Source: Epiperipatus broadwayi (taxonomy: Eukaryota; Onychophora; Udeonychophora; Euonychophora; Peripatidae). Taken from it: DNA of 64,000 bases. Shown in pieces: positions 50,337-61,635 of the stretch. The stretch lies in the NCBI GenBank assembly GCA_028023455.1, contig JAQFVV010006294.1, forward strand, positions 246,001 to 310,000. The letters are read 5' to 3'. The position numbers were made by a program, and so were the translations under genes. The notes under the pieces are model-generated. The model saw only the letters and a list, made by a program, of their open reading frames with translations. It had not been told where the DNA came from and searched no databases. Position 1 is the stretch's first letter, and each line of letters opens with the position of its first letter.

Positions 50337-50395
50337 ATCCAAGGCTCCTCACTGATGAAGGCCACAAGCCAGAAACTAGTCTGGGGATATTGGAT
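50337..50395 (+). ncRNA. Type I hammerhead ribozyme, copy 5
   Basis: Plus-strand copy. Stem I outer helix 50337-50342 with 50390-50395, internal loop, inner helix 50346-50351 with 50382-50387. Core CUGAUGA 50352-50358; stem II 50360-50362 with 50368-50370; GAAA 50372-50375; a minimal stem III (50375-50376 with 50379-50380) closes a two-base loop. Cleavage predicted between 50381 and 50382. The A-A opposition at the base of stem II is shared by the copies with an intact stem II and may be a family trait. Confidence 0.8.
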
Positions 50396-50621
50396 GAGTA
50401 GGCACTAGATAGGGATTTTATGCACAAGCCTTCTGGCATCCATTGATTGCTCTTGTTAGCACAAGATGGCACTACTATATGGAGAGTGTTGTTTTGTTTT
50501 GAATTGTTTAATAACAATTATTGTGCTAGTATGAGATAGTGATCATGTGATGTTTAGTGGTTTAACTTTAAAATTAGTGGTAATTTATTTTTTTCTAAAT
50601 TTTATTCAAATTCAAATGTTT

Positions 50622-51209
50622 TATTATTGGCACACCGACTATTTCTTTGCAGTGACTTCCTCATTCTTCATGCCTCACAGAAAATGTATAAAAAGCTGTT
50701 AGGCAGATCAGAGTTACTAATAATTCAATATCCCCCTCCTTTTCCCCTCCCCTTTTTTTTGGATGTTCAACCAACAATCTACAATTAAAAAATTATGGTG
50801 TAAAAAAAAAAAAAGATATTTATAGACACAACTGTAATCTCATCAACAGATTCAGGATAACTCTAGATTATTTATGCTCATCTGCTTTGTAACTGGAATC
50901 TAATATTAGCCATGGATTTATGTAAATGTGGATAAAAACAAAGTTTAAAACCTCACAAAAGTTCCAATTTGCTTTTTTTTTTAACTTCATAATTCTTCAA
51001 TTGCTAATATAATCAAGGGGAAACCTTGATTGAGATAATTCTTAAGTAGTGAAACTATTTCTTGAGTTATTGGCAAGTCTGATCTGCCTAACAGCTTTCT
51101 ATATATTTTCTGTGAGGCAATTTTATCTCCAAATATCAGAGGTAGGAATACATGAAAGAACAGAAAGTCACTGCAAAGGATTATTTATGACTTGAGTGTG
51201 CCAATAAAG
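50622..51209. mobile_element. Element with long imperfect inverted repeats
   Basis: Left TTATTGGCACACCGACTATT and right inverse GTGTGCCAATAAA bound a 588-bp unit. Arms share TTTGCAGTGAC, CCTCACAGAAAAT and AGCTGTTAGGCAGATCAGA in inverse order. The middle contains ATCTCATCAACAGATTCAGG, also seen near 40275. No transposase or clear target duplication; class unknown. Confidence 0.65.
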
Positions 51210-52435
51210 AAAAGTTAAATCAACATTAATTATAAAGTTATGATTAAAAAATATACACAATATACTCAAACTAAAAAAAAAAAGAATTCAAAACAACATT
51301 ATGGTACTTTATGTGCGCATATATATATATGAAGAAAATCAATGCATATACAAAATGTAAAGATAAACCATTTAAATATATATAGTGCCTGCAGGGTTAT
51401 GACATCTATTTTAACACTGCTAAAAACTGCATCATTATATTTATTGTTGTTTCACTGAATGCATTGCACTGACCTTCATTTGACTAACCTAGATTAACAG
51501 AGATCTTTATTCTAGCTAATAATGCCAGCTAAGTTGGCTATGAGCCAACTATCTGGAAAAAAAAAAAAGCTTGCTTGTGATTTGAAAAAGTTTTGAAACT
51601 TGAACTCCAGATCACAGGTATGACATGTGAAAAAGAACTTAAATTGCATATATGTGTGGTAATCTGTTATCAAAGCAAAAGGTGTCATTATAAACTTAGA
51701 CAACTATATACAACAGTCAAATGTTTATTGCTTGGGAATTTATAAGAAGTTCAGTCATCAGAAGTGACAGAGCTAGAGTTGTGATCCATAGACATCAGGC
51801 TCCAGAATCTACCAAATTACTATTCATCAAGCATTAAAATATTCTGACAAAGGAAATTTTAGTTGATAATTATATATTTAAATTAGTTTTGTTTTGGTTC
51901 ATTATTACTAAATTATATTACATTTTTTCTTATTATTAATAGGATTTGACAAATAAATAAGTTGTACTTTTTTTCTTGTAAAAAGTTAATTTTAATTAAA
52001 ACTTAAGAATATCTATTTTTAAATTTTTTTTTTTTTCTTCCTCTCACTACAGATTACATTAATATCATTATAACGAGAAGAGTTTTAATTAGTAATAGTA
52101 TAATACTATGATATAATACCTGACTGTTAATGAAAACATCCCCAGAAAGGTAGTTTTCAAAAATATTGTTTTATTACTGCTTAACATGCTTTCAATATAA
52201 CATGTATATCATATTCATGGCTTGTACTATAAGCCATGAATATTATATTCATTATATCGAAAGCATGCTAGGCAGTGATAAAACTGAATCTTTAAAAAAA
52301 ACTATATTTTCTGTGAATGTTTTCATTATCAGTTGTGTGTTATCTTAGATCAGAAAAGGAAATTATTCATAGTTGAATACTGTGATAATAAAATAAGAAC
52401 AATTATCTAGTGCTATCTCTAATAAGTTTGAGTAA
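51210..52435. other. AT-rich noncoding DNA with one dispersed repeat
   Basis: A segment at 51722-51840 (TTATTGCTTGGGAATTTATA ... GTGATCCATAGAC ... CCAGAATCT) recurs at 57594-57715, so it is a dispersed repeat of unknown class. No gene seen; TATGTTTATT-type AT sequence elsewhere. Confidence 0.5.
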
Positions 52436-52930
52436 TCATTTACCAGATGGTAATATGTTTAAATCTCCATCCCCAGATCAGTTTCTGGATTATGCCTCCA
52501 TCATTTAGGTATGAAATTCAAAGCTGTAAATAACATATTTGTGTATCTAGTAGCTATCTTTAATTCCATTTTATTATTCAAGCTAAAAGTCAAATATCCT
52601 AAAGTTTGGGATTCAAACTAACCAGTCTGAACAATTATATAAATGGACTCTTGATCAATAACTATATTTTAGCACCCTCACTTTTTTATTAATGGTAGAT
52701 ACACCCCACCCCACGCCATTAGGAATGTTAATAATAACAGCAAATCATTTAATTCCGTGGCTTACACAACAATATATGCTAAAACAAGAGCATCTTTCTA
52801 CTCCAGTTGTTTTGAATCTCAAGCCTCACTGATAATAACAAAAGTCAGAAACAGATCTGGGAATGAAGATTTAAATGCACTTTCACCTGGTAATCAATGA
52901 TTACTCAAGTTTATTATAAATGAATCTAGA
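52436..52930. repeat. Old palindromic hammerhead-family relic
   Basis: Two inverted arms, 52436-52700 and 52785-52930, both carry GAGTAATCAT at the outer side and hammerhead-family wording (CCCCAGATCAGTTTCTGG on the left; GTCAGAAACAGATCTGGG on the right). The right core reads CUGAUAA and the left AAUGAUGG, so both are inactive. It shows the tandem/inverted plan predates the young insertions. Confidence 0.6.
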
Positions 52931-55289
52931 ATCGAGTTGCTCTTGTTTTAGCATATACTGTATAAACTAAAGAATTAAATAATTTGTTATTAGCAAAATA
53001 TATAATGAATTACATATTTAACTTGTAATTGAAATAACCAAATTAAAACTACTACTTTCACTATCAATAAATAAGTTAAACATATATTGAACCCAAAGAA
53101 TATAATCCTTAAAGTAACAATATATTTGGATATTTAGATTGGTTATTAATGCTATGCCGATTGTGTACATGAATTCTTTAACTATTAATAGGTAGAGAGT
53201 TGATACTTCCAATTTATGAGATTTTGTCTATATGCTGAATGCAAAAACATAAAAGTAAAATGGTAATGTGTGTGTGTAGTCTTCAACAGTAGCAGAAGAA
53301 GTTTTATATTTCTGTATAATATTCAATATTATAGTTGTTAATATAATTTTTCACACTTTTTGTATTATACTAAGTCTAGACTTACTTCATTTATTATAAT
53401 AATTATCAACTCGTGAAAAGGTTCTGAAATTTATTTTATTTATCACTGCATAATTTTGAGAATCTGTGAATAAACACATCTGTCTATGAGTAAATGATTA
53501 TGTATAACTTATCTGTGAGAATATATATGTATATTTGTCAATTGCTTCATCAGGCTTATTGGAAGTGAGAAATTATGGTATCTTCCAAAATAAAATGCAA
53601 ATGTTACAAATAAAATTTTAATAAAAAAAATGAATTATTATAAATGCAAAGAAAATCAAAATAAATTTTGTTGTAACAAACTCTCTTATTGAAAACATTT
53701 AAGACAAAATTTATCCTCAAAATAAAAATCAGAAAAATGAACTCAAGGTCAACAAAATGGAATAGCTAAGTCCTATCTTGACAGAAAGCTGTAAAATTTA
53801 GGTTCAGAGAATAAAATACAAAAGTACAATACAATTGTAAATCATTGGAAAAATATAAAACTAACAAAAAAAAATGTGAACCAGAAAAATAAGAAGACTT
53901 AGGAAAATAATGTATGATATTCCAACACAAAAATGTCTATCTACATAAAAGATTTTTAAAAAAGCAATTGTACAAAATAAAATTAAATGAATATGATCAG
54001 AAACAGGATAGAATATTTTTATAGAAAACTATATATAAGTTCAAAGGCAGAATGTTGCTCTATCAAACTTTAAACTCAAGCAAGAATATTTTTTTAAAAA
54101 ATAACAACGACATATTAAAAGTAATATTGTTTTATAATTGCTAATTTCTACCAGACAATGGTCATTCTTTAATAATGCAGGTTACTTATGTATTAGTCCG
54201 ACAGTGTTGAAACACATGGACACAAACAAATGTGTAAATAAAGACAGAATTAAAGACATTTACAATTGTCTATAAACAAAAACAGTTTTTTAAGTGAATA
54301 TTAGATAATATCAATCAGGAAAAAGATGTTTAATCAAAATGTTTGGAGAAAGTTGTTTAGTCAAAATGTTGGTTTATTACCTAATATTCATTTAAAAAAT
54401 TGTTTTCGGTTTTAAAAAATTGTAAATGTGGTTAATATGTTGGCATTATAATATAAGTGCATAATTTTCTCCATGCACAAAATTTTTTTTCTCTTACCAT
54501 CTATCACTGGATTAATAATTAAGTATCTAAAGCAGTGCAGTGTTCTGATTCAATAGAAAATTATATAAGTAGATTTAGGCACATCCCTTTAGTTTTTTAA
54601 AATATGAATGTTTAAAATTTGAATATACAATGTTACTTATATAATTATTAATAGTAAAACAATGAATATATACAAAACACCACAAATATTTCCACTTCTT
54701 TATAAATATTATGAATGTAAATTAAAATTCTATTATCACAAAAATAAACATAAATACCACAATAATTAGGATGATTTTTCAACAGTTAATTCTCTTTTTA
54801 ATAACTTTTCACTAAATAATTATTTAAATAAATATTAAATAAGTAACTGAGGGAACTCTATTAAATAAATGAGTTTCTTAGCAGTAATAATTGTTATCTA
54901 AAAGAAAGACTTTACATGATATTTGCCAAATAATTCATAGAATCAAATCTATTCAATAACGGCAGATGGCTCAAATGGTTATAAAAATACATAGGTATTA
55001 CTTTTTTACATTTAAAAAAAAATAATACCTTTTCTTAAATTAATACACTGTTCTATTTATTTTCTTTCCTTGACAGTCGTCTTTCTTTAATTAAAAATTT
55101 GTCAAATATCTTAATTTATAACCTCAAATATTTTTCTATTTTCTGCTCATTCTATTTTTGAAAATATTAATTTCTTGGATTATTACAAATTGACATTGCT
55201 ATAATATTTACATTATCATCAACAATAATAAAATATGTGTTTATTTATATATATATACTCACACAAATAATTACCAAACAACTGCCCTA
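52931..55289. other. AT-rich noncoding DNA
   Basis: No gene, exon or structured element recognised. Confidence 0.5.
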
Positions 55290-55440
55290 GCTAGACTAGC
55301 TATAGTCTTAATGGGGGGGGGGGGGACGATTAAGCCTACTTTTAAAATAAAAGCATTTTTAAGTTTTATCTGGATAAGATTCAAACTTCATATTAGGGAC
55401 ATTGTGATATCAATAGGTTCATGAGGTCCTTCTATATATA
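55290..55440 (-). repeat. Possible SINE relic with 13-G tract
   Basis: G-tract 55313-55325, AT-rich spacer, TTTTATCTGG and a degenerate minus-strand B box (TTTGAATCTTATCC) follow the same order as at 6930-7090. The A box is not certain. Confidence 0.35.
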
Positions 55441-55516
55441 CATCTACTAAATTCCGGGCTTGTATTTTAGATTTTAAAAAATTATACCATTTTTAAAATA
55501 CAATACTTTTCATAAT

Positions 55517-55633
55517 TGTTTTTTTTTTCATATGTCAAATCATCAGTAGGGAAGCGAATCTGCGACAACCATCTGCAAGCAACTGCTTGCTTGCAAGGCG
55601 GCTGCGCTGACCTCTCGGCTACCAACGCTCGAC
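55517..55633 (-). mobile_element. tRNA-derived SINE, copy 2, with 13-bp target duplication
   Basis: Read on the minus strand it starts GTCGAGCGTTGGTAGCCGAG, has A box GTAGCCGAGAGGTCAGCGC, a long inter-box arm with a TTGCAAGCAAGC/GCTTGCA hairpin, B box AGATTCGCTTCCC, and tail TTTGACATATG plus A-run. TACTTTTCATAAT flanks it exactly (55504-55516 and 55634-55646). It is related along its length to the copy at 9536-9642. Confidence 0.85.
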
Positions 55634-55646
55634 TACTTTTCATAAT

Positions 55647-57172
55647 ATTTACATTCTATTTCCTAATTTCAATCAAATTTAGTAATGAGATTGATTCCTA
55701 ATGATTACATGAATAGCTACTTTTTGCTTATTCATAAAATGTACAATTACTTTTTCTCAAGCAGTCTTTTAGGTTCTGCTATAAACATGATTTGGATTAA
55801 CTGCAGCCAACATTATTTTATATTAGTGCTGCCTATATAATAAGAAAAAAAAAGCAAGCCAAACTGAAAGAAAAAAAAAGATAATATCCTTCTTATAAAG
55901 ATTATTAAAGAATGAATAGATTTCATTACTTGGGGATTGTAAATAAATGAAAAATTAGTCCTAGCCATAGTACCTCAGGTTTATTAAAACTATTAACAGT
56001 GGCATAATCTTTTAATGATTAATAAATATAAAGAAACTTATGTATACCAAATAAATATATGTATTATTTATTATTTCTGAACACATAACACTTGAAAAAA
56101 ATCTAACAATACAAAGGTTTTAAAGATTCATTAAGAAAGCAATTTTTGACAAAATAGAGATATGGCAAGACAGAAAATCATCCAGAAAAGAATCAAATTA
56201 ATTGAATCCATTAATTGCTCTGGAAAAGAGCTTTAGTTATCTATTGATAATATTTTGCATTATTTTGAAGATCTCTCACACAAATACACAGCATTAAACA
56301 ACACTAAAAATAAACACAAAATATAGTAGAACAAAAAAATAACATCACCTAAGTACTAGCATCTACTGCCAATCTTGTAATTACAGTACAGTACAACCAA
56401 ATTTAAAATCTTTCATATTTAATGCAAAGCAAGAAAGAATAAAATGGATTGCATAATCAAATGAAAATGTTTTCTTAAAGCCTATCTCCTCTTAATTAAT
56501 TTACTTCATTATCTCTATTATATATATATTATCTCTATTATATATATATAAATTAATTTAAAAACTTTTCTGAACAGTAAAAAGTTTAAAATTAGTTATG
56601 AAGAGGGTATGTTCTTTCTCTTTTGGCTAATAATGATTTTATTTAATTAATTCTTTTAAACTGGAAATCCTTCTCAAGATCTTAACTGGCAGACTATTTT
56701 TTCTAGTTTTTAATAAACTAGCCTAATAAACAAGTCTTTTACAACTGTCAAACGTATTCAGACATTCTAAATCAGAAAAATTAAAACTTAATATATTCAA
56801 GCATGCAAGAAGAGCATTAAATAGATTAAAAGGAAATAAAAACATTAACTTCTTTGAGAAAAAATAGAAAATTAATGAAATTTTTTTGTAAAATTAATAT
56901 AAATCTTAAAAACATACTACTTTAATTGTAAGAACACCAACATCAACAAAAAAAAAAAGTTATAAAAATACAGGAAATGAAATTTCTTATTTTATCTTCG
57001 GAAAACTACGTATGTCAGATAAAATATTCTTATTTCACATTTAAAAAATATATACTTTAAACCTATGTTACACAAATGAATATGTACGCTACAAGAATAT
57101 ATACAGTATACATGTATGCAGGTTGATATCTATTTATAATATTTAATATTTGAATACAAGAACTGAACTTTA
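55647..57172. other. AT-rich noncoding DNA
   Basis: No gene seen; contains a short duplicated TTATCTCTATTATATATATA phrase near 56509-56550. Confidence 0.5.
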
Positions 57173-57424
57173 GATGTAATTAGAGAATTGAACACAGACT
57201 TTCAAGCTCCCTTCAGTTTTAATATAAACTGAGTACCCATTATATATGTGCATATGAGAAATGATCTGGGCCAACTGATGAGTGCTGGCCCAGTATGAAA
57301 TACATATATTGGAAATCATTTATCTTTTTCATATGTATGTGGTCATGTGTATAGGTTGTATAAGATGAAGTGGATAGCTAAAGGGAGCTTGAAAGTCTAT
57401 GCTCAAATTCCCTCTAATTATATC
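57173..57424 (+). mobile_element. Small inverted-repeat element enclosing a second hammerhead type
   Basis: Inverted ends about 45 bp long (GACTTTCAAGCTCCCTT on the left, AAGGGAGCTTGAAAGTC on the right, with TAATTAGAG and its inverse TCTAATTA outside) bound a 252-bp unit. The ribozyme lies near its centre. No target duplication was fixed and no protein is encoded. It is unrelated in sequence to the 466-bp family. Confidence 0.7.
57259..57321 (+). ncRNA. Type I hammerhead ribozyme, second family
   Basis: Stem I outer helix AAAUGAU (57259-57265) with AUCAUUU (57315-57321); inner helix CCAA (57271-57274) with UUGG (57309-57312); internal loops CUGGG and AA between them. Core CUGAUGA 57275-57281. 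Stem II GUGCUG-GCC-CAGUAU (57282-57296), six pairs including two G-U. GAAA 57297-57300; two-pair stem III with loop ACAU; cleavage triplet AUA, cut expected after 57308. The 11 Watson-Crick stem I pairs on either side of the core are strong support. Confidence 0.75.
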
Positions 57425-58206
57425 ATTATTTGCAAATTTGTAGGATCACAAAAATTGCATTAAAAAAAATTTCATTTATTTTTTTATAAATGGAGAATTA
57501 AGAAATGTTATTAGAATTTAGAAAACACTGAAAGAATTCAATTAGAGCAAACTGTATTATCACATAAAATAATTTAATAAAATAAATATAATATTGCTTG
57601 GGAGTTCATAAAAAGTTTGAATGATGGAAGTGAAAAAAACTGAGTGTGATCCATGGACCTTAAGCCCCAGAATCTGTCCTTCTTATCACTGCACTAAAAC
57701 ATGCACAGCATACTTTAATTAGTAATAATAATGAGTGCAATACTATATAAATATAAATTTTGCATATGTATAAAAAACATTTTTAACAATATTTATTAGA
57801 TATCATGCCATGTAATTGATATATACAATATATAAACCTTTCTAAATCATAAATAACAAGAGAATCAAAAATTTACTAATTTATGTTTTTACAAAGAACG
57901 ATATCACAAACTCTTTTCTCCTTTGATATTTCATGGATTCGTTTTTTGATGTAATTATTTCCATTAGCCTTATAAATGAAATGCCAAAATAAAACTATTA
58001 CAAAAAACAATAAAGTTAGGAAATTATGCTTATTACCATCCAAAAAAAATTATGATTTTTTATATTTGTTCATATATTATGAATTTTCACAGATAAGTTT
58101 AAAATTGAATTTTTAAAATCAGTTTCATTACATTCCTCATAAAATTATGAATAAATGCATTCATCATATTATTTAGCTATGACAACTAGTATTAGAAAAA
58201 AAATTG
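57425..58206. other. AT-rich DNA with one dispersed repeat
   Basis: 57594-57715 matches the repeat at 51722-51840. Nothing else recognised. Confidence 0.45.
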
Positions 58207-59332
58207 GGTAATACATCGTCTGATCATCCACACCACTCGATGGTGCTGTTTCTATGCTAAAGCACAGAAATATGCTGTTTACAAGGCCGTTCATAGATAT
58301 TATGGCCTGTAAACTGTTCAAACACTAAGATGTTGAAGTGCAACCTCCACCCAACATCGCTGGCATGTGAACATTATTAGCGATGAGTTGCGACACTCTT
58401 TATGGACATTACTCTTGACTATTGTACAGCGTATGATATGAAGGCTTCTGTAGTTGTAATGACAAAAAGTATATTAGAACAGATTTTTTTTTGGGGTTAA
58501 ATGTATTATAATTTATGTGAGTTAGTAAAAATTGTAACAAATTCTCAAACACCCCTACTTTTGTTCTCAGGGATCACAATTCACTAAATGAGAAGTATAA
58601 ATCATGATTCGGCAAAGTCCCAATCAAGTTGCGCACTTTTTGATACTTTTTCAAGATCAAAACAGTTAAATGGCAGACGACCGTTCGACCTTGAAGTTTT
58701 TAGATTTACCTGCTATAGAAGCAGATGCGGTGGCCTTCCTTCAACCAAAAAAATATTTTACCCACCTAGAAAAACTGTCCGTGTGGTGGTTTAATGAAAT
58801 TAAGTCATTGTTAAACATCTGAAATGGAATGTCAATCGCTTCAATATCCCCGAAGGTGTTCCATTCGAACATGGAATGTGGTTTGAGGTCTGCTGAATAT
58901 TTATTATTGGAGCCGGGATGAGCTTACAGTGAAGCATATTGGAGCTGAGTTGGAAATGTGTCAAAATGTCGTAAGGAATATGATGACAGCTGTTAGAGAG
59001 CTCTGTCGAGAAAGCCTTGTTTAAAAGTAAAAAAGCAACTTCTGTGTATTTCTTTATGAATAAAAACACGGTAAATGACAAAAAAAAAAAGTTTCTTAAA
59101 AAAGACCGGAAAAAAGAAATCTTATGTTTTAAAAAACAAAAAAAAATATTTTTTTTTATTTTTAAGAAATATACATAAAACCGGTTAAAAAAATCAAACA
59201 AAAAAAAAATCAAACAAATCCAAAAATTAAATAAATGAACAAAATAAAAACAGCCCGATAACATTATATCTATTTGTTTTTCACTAGCAACAGTGCCATC
59301 AAGCGATGTGGATGATTAGACAATGTATTACC
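58207..59332 (+). mobile_element. Merlin-like DNA transposon, internally deleted
   Basis: Imperfect inverted ends about 45 bp long: left GGTAATACATCGTCTGATCA, right inverse of GGTAATACATTGTCTAATCA. Flanks AAAAATTG and AAAATTTG differ at one base and may be an 8-bp duplication, as in Merlin. Inside are two transposase segments (58670-58822 and 58866-59024), then low-complexity A-rich DNA where the catalytic part should be. Confidence 0.6.
58670..59024 (+). pseudogene. Merlin-like transposase, N-terminal half only
   Basis: The ATG at 58670 opens MADDRSTLKFLDLP, then IEADAVAFLQPKKYF, stopping at 58822. A second frame (58866-59024) reads RTWNVV, stop, GLLNIYYWSRDEL, then CQNVVRNMMTAVRELCRESLV. 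This follows the ISXO2/Merlin plan: FLQ N-terminal segment, (S/R)-x-R-x-T-W segment, then the R-x-x-C helix before the DDE domain. The DDE domain is absent. The start is shared with the relic at 12144. Family membership is inferred from motif order. Confidence 0.5.
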
Positions 59333-59340
59333 AAAATTTG

Positions 59341-60035
59341 TTTTCCAATAACAAAGAAAAGAAAGTATTAGTTCAAGCAATAAATTTTCTTTTAAGTAGT
59401 ATATTATTTATAACCAGCAATTACACATAGAAGAACAAAAACTAGTTCACACTTTTCAACCAATAAAATTCTTTAACATATATATAGTAGTCTATAAACA
59501 TGAAAATAGCATAGTTTAACATATACATGTAATTAAAAAAAGTAAACCATTCTCCTTCAAACTATGAATATTTGATATACAATATGTTAGTAAACAATAA
59601 AGAATAGAAGAAACCATTTATTCTTAAGTTTATCAATGCATACAAGCTTTCATATATGGAATAAATTATTTCTATTAAATACATATACTAGTCTATGTAT
59701 CATACACTCGTAAGTTGTTTTATCTTAAGAAACATATATTAGTTCATACATAAACATAGATTACAGCACATGATGAATAAATAACCATTATAAGATTTAG
59801 TATATGAAATATAAAATGCTGAATTAGTAAATCTATAACAAGTATAATCCCACTTAACATGACATACATAGCATTCTTAGAGAAAAAAACAATTTGCACT
59901 GATATTCAATTAAAATATTTTTAGTTTTATATATTTGTTGCCATAATGTAAAGTAACATAGTTAAAAAAAATAGTTATCATAGAGTAAAAATAGAAAATT
60001 TAAACATCTTTAAAGTTATTAATTTTAAATTATAC
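59341..60035. other. AT-rich noncoding DNA
   Basis: Nothing recognised. Confidence 0.5.
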
Positions 60036-61634
60036 CTGGGTCTCTTTTTATGCAGTAGATAGGTTCCGCAAAAAAAACCTGCATAAAAGAAATCATACAA
60101 AAATAGACTTAACTTACATTGAAAAATGTGGGGTATGTTCCATAATTTTCAAAAATAGCGTAAAAGCAAAGCAACAAGGTAAAATTATTTTAAAATTCAC
60201 ATAAAAAAAAATAAGGAAATAAAAGTATGACTAATAAAAAATTTCAAATATTTGAAAAAATTGATACAAGGCAAACTTTTTTTATTAACTATTTAATTTT
60301 ATTCAAAGCAATATGTTTTTATGTGTAATTTATTTTACATTTTGTCATACATATTTTAATCATCATCGCTATTTAACAATATGTGGGTACAATTGTGAAT
60401 TGATAAGAAATCAAATTAGTCGGAAGAGGAAATACAATTAGCACCAACTTCAGTCTCATGCTGTATTTAATTAACCAAACAGGTGCATCAACTGAAAATT
60501 TTCATTCCCGGCTTCAAATCATTCTAAAACCATCAATGTTTTGTGTTATCATAGTGAATTCAGTCTTTTTAAAGCTTAAAATGTACCATAAGGCACTGAT
60601 TTGTTGTTTCTCATTTTGAACCAAAGAGAGCACTTGACAAGAATTTTGACAGCTCTAAGTTCTTTGTTTTGATATTGAAAAAAAAATGTATATTTTAGAG
60701 AAGTTTTTTCGTATTTTTTCACATATAAATTATTTTGATAAAATATGCTGAAAATATAATTATTTTAGAAAAATAGCTCAGATTTTAGTAAAAATTCTTT
60801 AATTTTATATGAAAGTAAATTGTGAAAGAAATCAACGATGTATGCAGCATTTTCTAATAGATTACGAATGTTCTTTTTAGGTTCTTCACTATAGAATATT
60901 TTTATAATTATAAATAGAAATTTATTTTTGAAAAAACTTTCATTCACTTTCATAATCTGACAAATTATTAATTTGCTTTTTACAAACAAATCTAATATTA
61001 AAAGATGAATATATTTTGATTGAACCAATCAAAAGTTTAAAACTTTAATTCACTCAGCCAATAAAAAATTTTTCAGTCTAAAAGTTAATGGTTTTCTGTC
61101 TACAATGTAATCGGTGATTAAACATTGAGACAATTTTACTAATTGCTTTTGAAGCTCGCGATATCCAGACATGCAACTATTTAGCACTCATTGAAATTTA
61201 AGAGCTCATTCATAATTCATGTCATTAACAAGAAAATGATTGTCCAATTGATTACAAAGTTGAAAACTTTCTCGAATCATTTTTGCTGTGAAACGAACAG
61301 GTTTCCCCTTCTGTTTCATTATCTTTTTCTAAATCTTCTATAGTATCTAAATTTATTTCCAAACCTTTTTCAAACAGGCATTTAAAGTATGTAAAATATA
61401 ATGTGTGTATATAAAAATAGAAAATTCCGATTTTAAGTGAAATATGAACTTCTTTAGCACATAAAAGAAAATTGCATAAAAAGATATTAAGAAAAAACAT
61501 GAATTGCATAACTTCAAAATTGCATTAAAAAAAAATCCGCACAAAAAGAGACCCAAAAAAAGATATTAAGAAAAAACATGAATTGCATAACTTCAAAATT
61601 GCATTAAAAAAAATCCGCACAAAAAGAGACCCGG
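60036..61634. mobile_element. Inverted-repeat DNA element, unknown superfamily
   Basis: Left ACCTGGGTCTCTTTTTATGC matches the inverse of the right end GCACAAAAAGAGACCCGGGT. The interior has only scrambled minus-strand frames (such as 61028-60765 and 61509-61252) with no domain I recognise. TA may be the target on both sides. The right end is duplicated in tandem (61482-61635). Confidence 0.6.
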
Positions 61635-61635
61635 G
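61482..61635. repeat. 79-bp tandem duplication of the element's right end
   Basis: Two almost identical units start AGATATTAAGAAAAAACATG at 61482 and 61561 and each end with CCGCACAAAAAGAGACCC, so the terminal inverted repeat itself is doubled. Confidence 0.9.

Larger units (their letters stand above)
49322..50562. mobile_element. Best-preserved hammerhead-ribozyme element: tandem, then inverted
   Basis: One complete direct unit (about 49322-49788) is followed by a second direct unit cut at about 49995. An inverted partial unit then leads into one complete inverted unit ending GATGTTTAGTGGTTT at 50562. The ribozyme sites of the direct units are 466 bp apart. TAACTTTAAAATTA at 49308-49321 and 50563-50576 is an exact 14-bp target duplication. 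Units are nearly identical, so the insertion is young. No protein is encoded; short frames repeated in every copy are by-products. Propagation through RNA with an external reverse transcriptase is inferred. Confidence 0.85.

Noticed and set aside
53530-53560. CCTGATGAAGC on the minus strand as a hammerhead core
   Set aside because: No stem II or GAAA downstream.
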